Assembly (NCBI GenBank): GCA_034231615.1
Contig: CM067311.1
Coordinates: 11,301,212-11,365,211, forward strand
From: Meghimatium bilineatum
Taxonomy: Eukaryota > Mollusca > Gastropoda > Stylommatophora > Philomycidae
Direction of reading: 5' to 3'
DNA: 64,000 nucleotides
Shown here: one piece after another, positions 1 to 9,929 of the stretch
How the letters are laid out: each line of letters starts with the position of its first letter
How positions within the stretch are numbered: the first letter of the stretch is position 1
Program-made: the position numbers and the translations under genes
The notes under the pieces: model-generated
What the model was told of the DNA's origin: nothing
The model's input: only the letters and a program-made list of their open reading frames with translations
Databases searched by the model: none

Positions 1-16
1 ATAGATGTAGTCTATA

Positions 17-612
17 TTGAGGAAACTCAATCACTTTCACGCAACTTGTCTCAGAAAAGTTATGAACATCAGATGGCATGACAAGATTCCAGATACCACT
101 GTCCTTGAAAGATCTGGTATCCCTAGCATTAACACTATCCTGATGGAGACATATTTGTTGGGCAGGTCATTTGGTATGCATGCCAGACCATTGTCAGGCC
201 AAAGATATTTCTCTATGGTGAGTTGGAGCAGAGTACATGATCTGAAGGTGGCCAAAAGAAGCGCTACAAGGACTCGTTAAAGACTTCACTGAAAGCCTTT
301 GAAATAGACCAAGACACATGGGAAGAACTTGCACAAAATAGATCTGCATGGTGATTTAAAGTCAAAAAGAGCACTTCATCTTGTGAAAAGAGGAGAAATG
401 CTGCAAATCAACAGCAGAGAGTAGTTAGAAAGTCATGAATAGATCAAAATTCGCTACAGTGGTCATTCCATACCTGAACTGTCCAAGGACATTTACAGCT
501 GGAATACGGCTTATTAGCCATCTATGAACTATTTGGCATGGGCATAATTCTTACTGAATTTTGAAAAGTGGATGTAACAAATGGTCATCATCACTTGTGA
601 TGGACGAACGCA
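17..612 (+). mobile_element. Non-LTR retrotransposon 3' end (zinc-finger-tailed LINE), decayed
   Basis: The translated sequence begins in the region after the reverse transcriptase domain (residues such as IRWHDKIPDTTVLERSGIP) and runs to the terminal sequence TCATCACTTGTGATGGACGA. It is colinear with 26,790-27,345, the better copy in this window. Frames are broken by indels near 200-280. The C2H2 finger that the better copy encodes is damaged here: the first cysteine codon reads as tyrosine around 470. The copy starts at or before the window edge, so 5' truncation cannot be judged. It is a dead copy. Confidence 0.8.
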
Positions 613-1035
613 CAGTGATGGTATGATGATGGTTTTATATAGTGCAGTAATAATGTTCATGCTCAGATATTTGTTTTTGAAAATAGGAGGCATCTTCTCC
701 CAGATCCAGTATGCTATGTTGCATTTATGTTGGATTTCTTTGGTGGGCAAGGTAATGTGTTATTACTCATTATGTCCATGACATAGGTGGTCATTGACCT
801 CCATAGAATTCTATCACCAACGCATATCAGCTCCACAGCTAGTTCTGTACCATGTCATGAAATCACAAACCTTCGCTCTCTATGATATTCTGCTTCCTTT
901 TTCCTTCTGGTTTTCCTTTTGTTTACTTAAATTCCAAGCCTCCTCTTCTCATGATGATGTCAATTAATCTTTTTTTTTCTAATGTAGATAAGTAATTTCT
1001 TCTGGCTTTGATCTTCATCAGTACTCATTCGTTTA
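613..1035. other. No recognisable gene
   Basis: AT-rich sequence between a LINE tail and a minisatellite. Short frames are present, but none shows a recognisable motif or is continuous with its neighbours. Confidence 0.5.
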
Positions 1036-1166
1036 CTGTTTATGGGACTTATGTCTAATAGTACAACTATTTTTGTTGTACATGAAAAGACAATGTGTTG
1101 TTCATAAAAGTACAACTATTTCGTGTACATGAAAAAGAAATAATTTGTTACTAATTATGACAATAA
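1036..1166. repeat. Hairpin minisatellite, left block
   Basis: Degenerate copies of a unit of about 48 bp built around GTACAACTATTTGTTGTAC, whose 7-bp arms are inverted complements around a TATTT loop. The same unit recurs at 1,555-1,712 and in a longer array at 8,035-8,595. The CACTG element end at 1,167 appears to have landed in this array. Confidence 0.75.
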
Positions 1167-1470
1167 CACTGTGCAACACATAAAAAATTACAGACATGAA
1201 AATAATGATTTCCTACTGAAAATGTGGTGGAAAAACGAATATCACATTAAAAATTCTCAGTTTGCTCTTAATGTTGTGATATTCCTTGTTTATTGTGTCG
1301 AAAAAAGTGGAAAATTTTTCTAGCGAAAAATTTATTCAGCGACGAATGCATGTTGACACTGTGCGACTTCTCTCAATGGCCGCTCTATTGTTTAAATCGT
1401 GTGTTGATGTAAAAAACAAACCACATATTTCAACATGTGTATATAATTAATATTTTCAAGTAGTATATAA
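1167..1470 (+). mobile_element. 5' end fragment of the CACTG transposon
   Basis: Begins CACTGTGCAACA and stays nearly identical to 5,599-5,905, the 5' untranslated part of the full element further on. Similarity stops at about 1,470, before the coding region. No matching 3' terminus is seen nearby, so this is a truncated copy. The bases just before it read ATAA, as at the full copy. At about 1,515-1,550 a short LINE tail (encoding a KTTFW-like stretch) follows before the minisatellite resumes. Confidence 0.8.
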
Positions 1471-1554
1471 CCGGGTATATATTTTGAGGATTGTGAGCTG
1501 CTCAGAAGATAAAAAAAAGAAGACTACGTTCTGGAAATAATATGTCACATGATG

Positions 1555-1712
1555 ATGATGGCAATAATTTGTTGTTCATGGCAGTACAACTATATGTTGT
1601 ACATGATAAGACAATAATTTCTTGTTCATGACAGTACAACTATTTGTTGTACATGATAAGGCAATAATTTCTTGTTCATGACAGTACACCTATTTGTTGT
1701 ATATGTGAATGA
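1555..1712. repeat. Hairpin minisatellite, right block
   Basis: Three clear copies of the unit of about 50 bp containing GTACAACTATTTGTTGTAC, separated by CATGATAAGGCAATAATTT-like spacers. It continues the block at 1,036-1,166 on the other side of the inserted transposon and LINE fragments. Confidence 0.8.
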
Positions 1713-1799
1713 GTAATGTGGTACATGGTACTAATGTACTTATATAATTCTGGGTTTGCTACATTCTGAATAGAATATGCTACCAATAATAAATATACT

Positions 1800-2045
1800 T
1801 AGTTACTCTTGCTAAACACGCATGCGGTTGCGTTTGTGGGTGTCTCTGAGTTGAATGCTCCTTCAATAGGAATTGCACTAAGCCAAAAGCTGAAGTCTCC
1901 TGTGTATGAAAGAAAGCTCAGGAAAACCACCCCCACTGCACATAGGAAGTAAGAGCTAATCGCTCGAATTCCTGGGGTTCTCAAACAAACTCTTAATAAA
2001 CAAGAACGTAGATATAGCTTTAAGAGGAGCTCTCTACAAAAAAAA
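1800..2045 (+). repeat. Dispersed repeat A (about 250-300 bp)
   Basis: Runs from the CATGCGGTTGC end to the TCTCAAACAAAC end. The same sequence family is at 52,975-53,135 and 53,825-54,125 on the plus strand and at 39,600-39,905 on the minus strand; parts occur at 56,040-56,160 and 58,100-58,200. No coding sense is conserved between copies, which suggests a non-autonomous element. Its class is not clear. Confidence 0.7.
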
Positions 2046-2217
2046 TTAATCACTATATATATATATTATATTTTTTTGGGACAATCGCTAAGGAGGGAGT
2101 TGAGGAAATTGCCCTTTGATTTACTAGTATTCTAGTACGAAATGACATGTCCTATTTTCCTAAGGGGGGTGGGGGGGGGAAGTGTTAAACCCCTACAAAT
2201 CTTTCTCTTCTAATATA

Positions 2218-2290
2218 CAGTCTTGTTACTAAACTGTGTTACTAAGCCTTGTTACTAAACTGTGTTACTAAGCCTTGTTACTAAACTGGA
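2218..2290. repeat. 26-bp tandem repeat
   Basis: About 2.6 copies of a 26-bp unit beginning CTTGTTACTAAACTG, nearly identical to each other. Confidence 0.85.
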
Positions 2291-2329
2291 TATTTCAGAT
2301 TAGACATCTGTCTCATCCAAGGTATTCTG

Positions 2330-2745
2330 CAAGACCAATACAAAATTTCCTCCTGTGCTCATATCTTTAGACTGTCCCATCCCATATAGAGTCAAATTGA
2401 CCCAGAAGACATGCTGGTCTGATTATCAGGCCGAAAAGTGCATATATCACAGCAAAGCTATAAACCATTCCATTCGCTGGACTACTTCCTGTTAAACCTA
2501 TGGAGTTTAAAAGTGAACAAACAAGAAATCTTTAGAAAACAAAGACTATTCTTCTCCAGGGTCCATACTGGAAAGAATGGCATATCTGAAGAGGTGATTA
2601 AGGAGGTCTGTGGACTGTCACAAACCATGCTGATTGTTAGCAGGCAAAAATGTGAAGATATTTCAGTCAAGATGTAAACCATGGCACAATACATTTCATT
2701 CTCTGGACAACATCCTGCAAACTGGCAAGTGTTTGAGGAATGAAT
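2330..2745 (+). repeat. SINE family 1, two degenerate partial copies
   Basis: Two successive stretches (about 2,365-2,500 and 2,590-2,745) match the body of the SINE best seen at 48,275-48,550. Shared landmarks are GTCCCATCCCATATAGAGTC, a CAGCAAAGCTATAAACCA-like stretch, and the CTCTGGAC...CATCCTG block. Neither copy keeps the tRNA-like head. Confidence 0.65.
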
Positions 2746-2904
2746 TACGGTGATGAGAAGCTTCGCATTGCTGTTATAACAAATAACATTTTTTTAAATA
2801 AAAAGAACACACACAAAAATATGAGTTAAGTCTACATCTCACAAGAAACAAGAATATTTGTACAGGCTGGAGAATCCCTGTAATACAATCAGAATGCAAA
2901 CAAA

Positions 2905-3042
2905 ATGACCAACAGAGGTGCGAATAACACAATTTTACTGTGGAACTTGCAGCACAACGTACTTCACGCTTCCTGCGGAAATCACACGATATATTCGTTG
3001 TGGTTACAAGAGAGCGAACGCAGAAGAAGAAAGCACTAGTGA
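2905..3042 (+). repeat. SINE family 2, 3' end
   Basis: Holds GCAGCACAACGTACTTCACG, then a 3' tail ending GAGCGAACGCAGAAGAAGAA. The same segment is on the minus strand at 33,165-33,305 and at the 3' end of the long retroposon at 46,810-46,950. The tail is shared with SINE family 1. Confidence 0.75.
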
Positions 3043-3404
3043 TTTATACAGTTTGATTTTAATTTTAACACTGATATTGTGTTTCCAAATCAAGTTTAGC
3101 TTTGATTTTGGACTCGGAGACAGTGCTATAGTTGGGTAAATTCAAGTAGGAAGCAAGAGGATACATTTTATTATTTCAAAAGTAAACTACATGAATTATG
3201 AACGTACACCAATTTTGAAACACACATTTATCCCAAAGGAAACCAAAAGACAAAATCATAAATTCAACCTTCATACGAAAGGTTGTGTTATCAATGTTAG
3301 ACATGGACACTAACTAAAGAACAAGAGAGACAGCTTACTACGTGTGAAACGAGATGTCTAATAAAAGCAGCAAACAAAAAGAGATTACAAGAACTGTTGG
3401 AACA
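3043..3404. other. No recognisable gene
   Basis: AT-rich, with nothing I can assign. Confidence 0.4.
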
Positions 3405-3575
3405 ACATCTTCTTCTTCAGCGTTCATCCTCAAAATTCCTGCTGGATCTCTCTTGTAGCAGGACCATGATCCATTCTAGATTTCCAGCAGGATGTAGTTC
3501 AGAGAATGGAAATACATTGTGTCGCCGTTTTATTTGCGCCAATGGCCCGACACATCCATCTTTGGCAGGAGAACA
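3405..3575. repeat. SINE family 3 copy
   Basis: Sequence running from TTCTTCTTCAGCGTTCATCC to CCGACACATCCATCTT. It recurs at 28,365-28,530 and 55,470-55,640. The first part is the reverse complement of the SINE family 1 tail (GAACGCAGAAGAAG and the CTGGACTACATCCTGCT block), so the real orientation is probably minus. Confidence 0.7.
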
Positions 3576-3594
3576 ACATCTGTGGTGAAGTATA

Positions 3595-3865
3595 TTGAAA
3601 ACAGAGACTGAAATGGTTTGGCCACTTATGAGAATGAATCCTTATTGGCCAGCCGCAAGAGCATACAACATGAAAATAAAAACAGCAAGATACAGAGAAA
3701 GACCAAGAAGAAGATGGATTGAAGGAGTTACAGATGTTCTGAGATGTTATAATATTATTGCATATCAAGCAACCAAACAAGCCATGGCCCAATCGTTATT
3801 CAACCCTGCGATGTCTTACAGCAAAAACAGAGAAAAGACAATAGACTGGGTATTTTTTTTAAATA
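3595..3865 (+). mobile_element. Non-LTR retrotransposon 3' end
   Basis: Encodes a typical post-reverse-transcriptase tail of a LINE: a W...RMN motif, then an RPRRRWIEGVTDVLR stretch, with a frame that stays open to about 3,880. The fragment at 24,540-24,900 encodes a related tail. The reverse transcriptase itself is absent, as expected from 5' truncation on insertion. Confidence 0.75.
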
Positions 3866-4129
3866 TATATTTAGAGGAGTAAACCCCAACAGAAAAAACC
3901 AAGACCCTAAAGCAGAGAATTGTGTATTAAACCATCTTTTGTAGTCTGCTTATTTTCAAGCATACTAGCATTGCATTTCGCATCTAAACTATTATTCAAA
4001 GCCTCCAAGTAAAAATTGATAAAGCAGTATCTTAATAAAACTTGCTTGTTTATTTGAGTGGTCTTTGTTAATTTTTTTGCTTCTTTCATAAGCCTCCACT
4101 GCAGCCATATCTCTCCGCATCTCAAGGGG
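3866..4129. other. No recognisable gene
   Basis: AT-rich spacer between two LINE fragments, with no motif I can name. Confidence 0.4.
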
Positions 4130-4590
4130 TTCTACATTTGTAGAAACAACTTGTAGAAAACTGGCAACCAAACCACAGAATAAAACAAAAGTCAGTCCTG
4201 AGACATGTCAATGAAATAAAAGACAGCTATCACCTCCCAGACAAGAGACAAGAACTGCAAAGAGTAGAAAAATGTTGGTTTTAATGTGGGTTTTAATTGC
4301 TGGAAATCAAAACACAATTAAGAGATAATGCAATGAAAAGTTCTGACCCAGTAAATCTTATGAACGCAACACAGAAAACAATAGACACTTACCCAGAAAA
4401 ATGGATTCATGTCTATACTGATGGGACTGCTTTCAGAGCCACCATCAAAGCAGGTTATCTGATGAGTTGTTGATGCCTGTGGGGAGATATGTTCTAACTG
4501 TAAAGCCGAAATAACAGCACTAGAAGTTCAATTGTACCATCTGAAGACCATATTTGATGTATTTCAATCAAAAGTCCAAAATGTTATTTT
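4130..4590 (+). pseudogene. RNase H domain of a LINE, 5' part (split by hAT insertion)
   Basis: Encodes the first three acidic positions of an RNase H fold in several frames: YTDGTAF (first D), KAEITALE (E) and NVIFIDS (third acidic position). The reading then stops at the insertion at 4,599 and resumes at 23,238 with LQALECDG and, further on, QWISGHSN and DKADRLAK. RNase H downstream of reverse transcriptase is typical of the I and Jockey-like LINE groups. Stops and frameshifts show the copy was decaying. Confidence 0.85.
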
Positions 4591-4598
4591 CATAGACT
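4591..4598 (+). repeat. Target-site duplication, left copy (hAT insertion)
   Basis: CATAGACT, repeated at 23,230-23,237. An 8-bp duplication is the hallmark of hAT transposition. The match extends one more base (C), so the exact boundary is ambiguous by one position. Confidence 0.8.
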
Positions 4599-4784
4599 CG
4601 ATGCCGTCTTAACGCATAGGCCCGTTGGGCATTTGCCCGGGGGCCCATGAGCATAGGGGCCCCATGCGAATATGTTGTTGGGTTTCGGAAAACCCGTATA
4701 AAATTTAGTATTATTTTATAAAAATCTCATAATTTTGTATTTATATGCGAACAGGCCCTTTAAGTTTATTAATCACTTCCAACC

Positions 4785-5597
4785 TTGAACCTGCACCAAT
4801 GTTCAGGAATGTCATTTACCATTTACAATTCTTTGGAAGGGCATTCTAGAAAGGATGAATACAACAAGCAAAGTTTTACAATCAAAGGATGTGAACATCC
4901 TAGTTGCCACAAATCATCGCTGAAAAGCTATCTTCAAGAAACTAGAGACAAATTCACTGAATATGAATTCAAAGCCAGGAGTATGTATCCAGATGCCGAT
5001 TACAGTGATGGAAAAAAAAGAGAACGAACCTGAAGTGTGCGTTTTAGTAGGTATGATAAGCCAGGAGAAGAGTTACTTCTAAATAAGTCTGAAAAGTTCA
5101 AGGTAGAATCATTCCTCCCTATTCTGGACACTTTAATAGTTGAACTAACAAGACGTGTAGAGGCGTATTCACAAATTGGAATTCTGTTTTCTTTCTTGAG
5201 TGAATTAAAAACCATTACTTCTGATGCACTAAAGAAAAAATGCGAACATCTTGCCAATACGTACCACAAGGACTTGAGTTATGACGACCTTTTAAATGAA
5301 TGTGAACATCTCAAGCACTACATGGCTCTTGATGAAAATTGTGAGACTCTCCCTGCACTGTACAGAAAAATAATTTTGGACAATTTAAAATCTGTTTTTT
5401 TTCTGAACATTGAAATTGCACTCAGAGTGTTCATGTGCATGATGGTGAGCAACTGTACAGGAGAACTTTATTTTTCAAGACTCAAACTTATTAAACAAAA
5501 TTAGCTTCGTAGTACAATGGGATATCATCGTTTGAACTGGCTTTCACTCATGAGCATAGAAAATGACATCCTGAAGACCATTGACTTCAAGCCGATA
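4785..5597 (+). pseudogene. hAT transposase, C-terminal part with dimerisation domain, broken
   Basis: A single frame, interrupted by stops at 5,031-5,033 and 5,505-5,507, encodes the end of a ZMYM1-like or TTF-type hAT transposase. It contains a KFKVESFLPILDTLI stretch, a KKCEHLANTY stretch, the dimerisation motif NCTGELYFSRLKLIK (normally NCSGERSFS), and after the stop LRSTMGYHRLNWLSLMSIE. The DNA-binding and most of the catalytic region are missing. Position 5,598 is where the CACTG element landed, cutting the frame just after the sequence encoding TIDFKPI. Confidence 0.88.
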
Positions 5598-5598
5598 A

Positions 5599-7734
5599 CA
5601 CTGTGCAACACATAAAAAAATTACAGACATGAAAATAATGATTTCCTACTGAAAATGTGGTGAGAAAAACGAATATCACATTAAAAATTCTCAGTTTGCT
5701 CTTATTGTTGTGATATTCCTTGTTTATTGTGTCGAAAAAAGTGGAAAATTTTTCTGACGAAAAATTTATTCAGCGACGAATGCATGTTGACACCGTGCGA
5801 CTTCTCTCAATGGCCGCTATATTGTTTAAATCGTGTGTTGATGTAACAAACAAACCACATATTTCAACATGTGTGTATATAATTAATATTTTCAAGTAGT
5901 ATATATATATTTTATTTTCCAGTGCTATAAATGTCTGAATTTGTATAAAGATTGGATTCCATAATGTCACGATAGTGCGTTAATAGTGCTAACAATTTTT
6001 GCTATGTTTGTGGCGAGGGGACGTTGTCGTCTCAAAAACGGAAAATTACACCTTTAATTAAAACTGCATATCATCTTTACTTCGGCTGTAAGATAGGTGA
6101 TCAAGACAAACCCTGGGCATCTCACATTTGCTGTATTACATGTACTGTGAAACTCTGTGGTTGGCTGAATGGCAAAGTGCGGTCAATGCCTTTCGCGATT
6201 CCTATGATATGGAGAGAGCCGAGAGATCATGTAAGTGACTGCTATTTTTGTATGGTGCCTCCTCTCCAACACGGAATATCTAAAAAGAAGAAGTGGACTT
6301 TGAATTACCCCAATATTCCATCAGCTATACGGCCAGTACCACATGGAAAAGATCTGCCTGTTCCTACCTCACCCAACCAGAAAGTTATAGAGCTTGATGC
6401 AGATTGTGGTCAAGAAATACAACCTGAATTTGAACAGGAAGATACTCAATTCACACCAATAGGTTCTGTTGATATTCTACATAGAATTTCTCAAAATGAA
6501 CTAAGTGACTTAATTCGAGATCTTGACTTATCTAAAACAAAAGCTGAACTTCTTGCATCAAGACTTCAGCAGTGGAATCTCCTGGATAAAAATGTTAAGG
6601 TGTCTATGTACAGAGAACGTCAGAAATCTCTAACTCCATTTTTCACAATGAATAATAGCATTGTTGCTTGCCATGATGTTAATGGGCTTATGGAAGCTTT
6701 GAAAATAGAGCACATACAACAAGAGTGGAGGTTATTCATTGACTCATCAAAGTTAAGTTTGAAAGCAGTTTTGCTACACAATGACAATTCATTACCTTCT
6801 ATCCCTATAGGCCATGCTGTCCACATGAAGGAGACTTATGAAAATATGAAATTACTTCTTAAAGCAATAAAATATGATGATCATCAGTGGCAGATTTGTG
6901 CAGACTTGAAAGTTATTGCAATTTTACTTGGCATGCAATTAGGTTACACAAAATATTGTTGCTTTCTGTGTGAATGGGACAGTCGACAGAGAACTTCTCA
7001 TTACATTAGGAAAACTTGGCCTGATAGGAAGGTTATGGAGCCTGGTGAAAAGAATGTACAGCAAATTTCTTTGGTTGATAGAAATAAAATAATTCTACCT
7101 CCTCTTCATATTAAATTGGGGCTAATGAAGAACTTTATCAAGGGCATGAATAGGGAGGGAGAGGCATTTAAGTACTTGAGGAAAAAATTTCATTACCGTA
7201 GTGATGGTAAAATAAAGGAAGGATTATTTGTAGGCCCACAGATAAGGGAACTGTTGAAAGATGAGCATTTTGATGCCATTATTCATGGGAATGAGAAAGG
7301 TGCATGGCAATCTTTCAAATGTGTTGTACAAAATTTCCTGGGCAATCATAGAAGTGAGAACTATCCTGTTGCTATTAATGAACTTCTGACAGCATATCAA
7401 CAATTAGGTTGCAACATGTCACTTAAGATTCACTTCCTGGATTCTCATCTTGATTTCTTCCCTCCAAATTGTGGTGCAGTAAGTGATGAACATGGGGAGC
7501 GTTTCCACCAAGACATTGCATTGATGAAAAAAGGTACCAGGGTAAGTGGAATACATCCATGCTTACTGACTACTGCTGGAATGTCACAAGAGAAGCTCTA
7601 GAAGTGGTATACAAGAGGAAAAGGAAACAATAAGAAATAGGATTTTTAATACAAATATTGAAATTACAATAACTCAAAAACTAGAGCTGATTTATTCTTG
7701 TAAAAAAAAACAAACTTTTTTTTGTTGCACAGTG
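5599..7734 (+). mobile_element. Complete CACTG-end DNA transposon, 2,136 bp
   Basis: The terminal inverted repeats are CACTGTGCAACA at 5,599 and its complement TGTTGCACAGTG-like end at 7,734, followed inward by A/T runs. TAA stands immediately on each side (5,596-5,598 and 7,735-7,737), consistent with a 3-bp target duplication. CACTA/CACTG ends with short duplications are known from the CMC (CACTA-Mirage-Chapaev) group; TAA would also fit the TWA target of Harbinger elements, but the protein is not a recognisable Harbinger transposase. The element lies inside the hAT transposase. Confidence 0.8.
5964..7633 (+). pseudogene. Transposase-like protein of the CACTG element, nonsense and frameshift
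   Basis: The ATG at 5,964 is followed by a TAG as the fourth codon. Beyond it the frame runs through a zinc-binding FCYVCGEGT motif and is then open to 7,601. Further motifs, numbered from the TTG codon at 6,024 taken as residue 1: C-x2-C pairs near 37-40 and 73-76, RPVPHGKDLPVP near 103-114, FIDSSK (D240), ICADLKV (D294), CCFLC (312-316), PPLHIKLGLMKNF (359-371), and SDEHGERFHQDI (487-498). Near 7,530 the frame shifts; in the other frame the expected YQGKWN...LTDYCWN tail continues to a TAA at 7,631. D240, D294 and the E of the EHGER motif, with a C(2)C pair between the last two, look like a DDE transposase core. That assignment is inference. Similar proteins are widespread and mostly uncharacterised in invertebrates. 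Confidence 0.75.
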
Positions 7735-7749
7735 TAATTAAGAAGCACT

Positions 7750-8034
7750 GTTAATAATCATGAAACTTCGTAAACTCTGGTGGTTTGAGCACATGATGAG
7801 ACATGCCTCAATGACAAGATATGTTCTTGAAGGTACGGTGGAGGGTGGAAGAAGATGAGGTGGAAAGCAGAAAATATGGCTGGATAATATCAAGGATTGG
7901 ATAGGGTGTAAAGTTTCCAAACTCGCCAGGATGGTAGAGGATAGAAATGCGTGGAGATCTTTCTGCACCAAATGTCTCAAGTGACACCCCTAAAACCCTG
8001 ATGGGTTATGGGTTTATTATTATTCATTAAGGTA
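7750..8034 (+). mobile_element. LINE 3' end inside the hAT element
   Basis: Encodes a LINE tail (LWWFEHMMRHASM, then KQKIWLDNIKDWIG and EDRNAWRSF) followed by a tail with TTATTATTATT repeats. The glycine/arginine-rich stretch is interrupted by TGA at about 7,857. It sits directly after the CACTG element, so at least two elements entered the hAT here. Confidence 0.75.
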
Positions 8035-8595
8035 CAACTATTTGTTGTACCTGACAAGGTAATTTGCTGTTCATGACAGCAAAGTGGAATTTCATCACAA
8101 ATTGGTCAGGAATGATGATTTTGAAAAGTGTTGTTAAATAGGAAATTTTGTTCTAAAGGAATTTGGTACAATGGGACTCCACTGTACAACTAACTATTTG
8201 TTGTACCTCAGCAAAGTAATACTTCGTTATTCATGACAGTACAACTATTTGTTGTACAGGATAAGGCAATAATTTGTTATTCATAGCAGTACAACTATTA
8301 GTTGTACATAATAAGGCAATAATTTGTTGTTCATGACACCAGAACTATTTGTTGTACATGATAAGGCAATAATTTCATGTTCACAACAGTACAACTATTT
8401 GTTGTATTTGACAAGGCAATAATTTGTTGTTCACAACATTACAACTATTTGTTGTACTTGATAAGGCAATAATTTGTTATTCATAACCGTACAACTATTT
8501 GTTGTACATAAGGCTATAATTTGTTTTCATGACAGTACAACTTTGTTGTACACGATAAGGCAATAATTTGTTATTCATAGCAGTACAACTGTTTG
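8035..8595. repeat. Hairpin minisatellite array, about 48-50 bp unit
   Basis: About nine to ten units, each with a copy or variant of GTACAACTATTTGTTGTAC (inverted arms of 7 bp) and a spacer like GATAAGGCAATAATTTG. Mutations fall in both arms and spacer. The same family flanks the CACTG fragment at 1,167. The stretch 8,595-8,765 after it has a few LINE-like codons (LNIKKTKIM), too short to call. Confidence 0.85.
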
Positions 8596-9929
8596 TTCAA
8601 AAAAACACAGAAAAGCTCAAAATCTGTTCCTAAATATTAAGAAAACTAAAATTATGACAATAGATAAAGTCTCAATCTCAAATCAAAAATAATAATTCAT
8701 ACCTATGAACTGGAAAACGTATTAAATTTTTAAAAAACGTATTGAATTGGTGGACCTGTATTAATACTAGTTTATCATTAGAAATATATTTTTTAATTTT
8801 CGTGTTTAAACTTTTCAACATATTTCATAAATGTATCTAGTTTATCACTGGAAATATATTTTTTAATTTTTAGTCAAACTTTTCAACACATTTCATAAAT
8901 GTATCTAATTTATCATTAGAAATATATTTTTTTATTTTTTTTTTCAAACTTTTCAACACATCTCATAAATGTATCTACCAGTAGATTATCACTAGAAATA
9001 TATCTTTTCATTTTCTTTTTCAAACTTTTCAACACATTTCATAAATGTATCTAATTTATCATTAGAAATATATATTTTTGATTTTCAAACTGTTCAACAC
9101 ATCTCATAAATGTATCTACCGGTAGAGTATCAATAGAAATTTATTTTTTTATTTTCTTTTTCAAACTTTTCAACACATTTCATAAATGTATCTAATTTAT
9201 CATTAGAAAAATATTTCTTTGATATTGAAACTTTTCAACACATTTCAGAAATGTATCTAGTTTATCATTCGAAATATATTTTTTTATTTTCTTTTTCAAA
9301 CTTTTCAACACATCTCATAAATGTATCTACCGGTAGTTTATCATTAGAAATATATTTTTTTATTTTCTTTTTCAAACTTTTCAACAAATTTCATAAATGT
9401 ATCTACTTTATCATTAGAAATATATTTTTTAATTTTTTTTCAAACTTTTCAACACATTTCATAAATGTATTTAATTTATCATTAGAAATATATTTTTTTA
9501 TTTTCTTTTTCAAACTTTTCAACACATCTCATAAATGTATCTACCGGTAGATTATCACTAGAAATATATCTTTTCATTTTCTTTTTCAAACTTTTCAACA
9601 CATTTCATAAATGTATATAGTTTATCATTAGAAATATTTATTTTTTATTTTCTTGTTTAAACTTTTCAACACATTTCATAAGTGTATATAGTTGATCAAT
9701 AGAAATTTTTATTTTTTATTTTCTTGTTCAAACTTTTCAACATATTTCATAAATGTATATAGTTTATCACTAGAAATATATTTTTTCATTATCTTTTCCA
9801 AACATTTCAACACATTTCATAAATGTATCTAGTTTAACTTTAGAAATATATTTTTTGATTTTGAAACTTTTCAACACATTTCATAAATGTATCTACCAGT
9901 AGTTTATTATTACAAATATATTTTTGGAT

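Noticed and set aside
1167-1173. CACTGTG as an RSS-like heptamer (RAG or Transib type)
   Set aside because: The outward end reads CACTGTG, not CACAGTG, there is no nonamer at 12 or 23 bp, and the flanking repeat appears to be 3 bp instead of 5.
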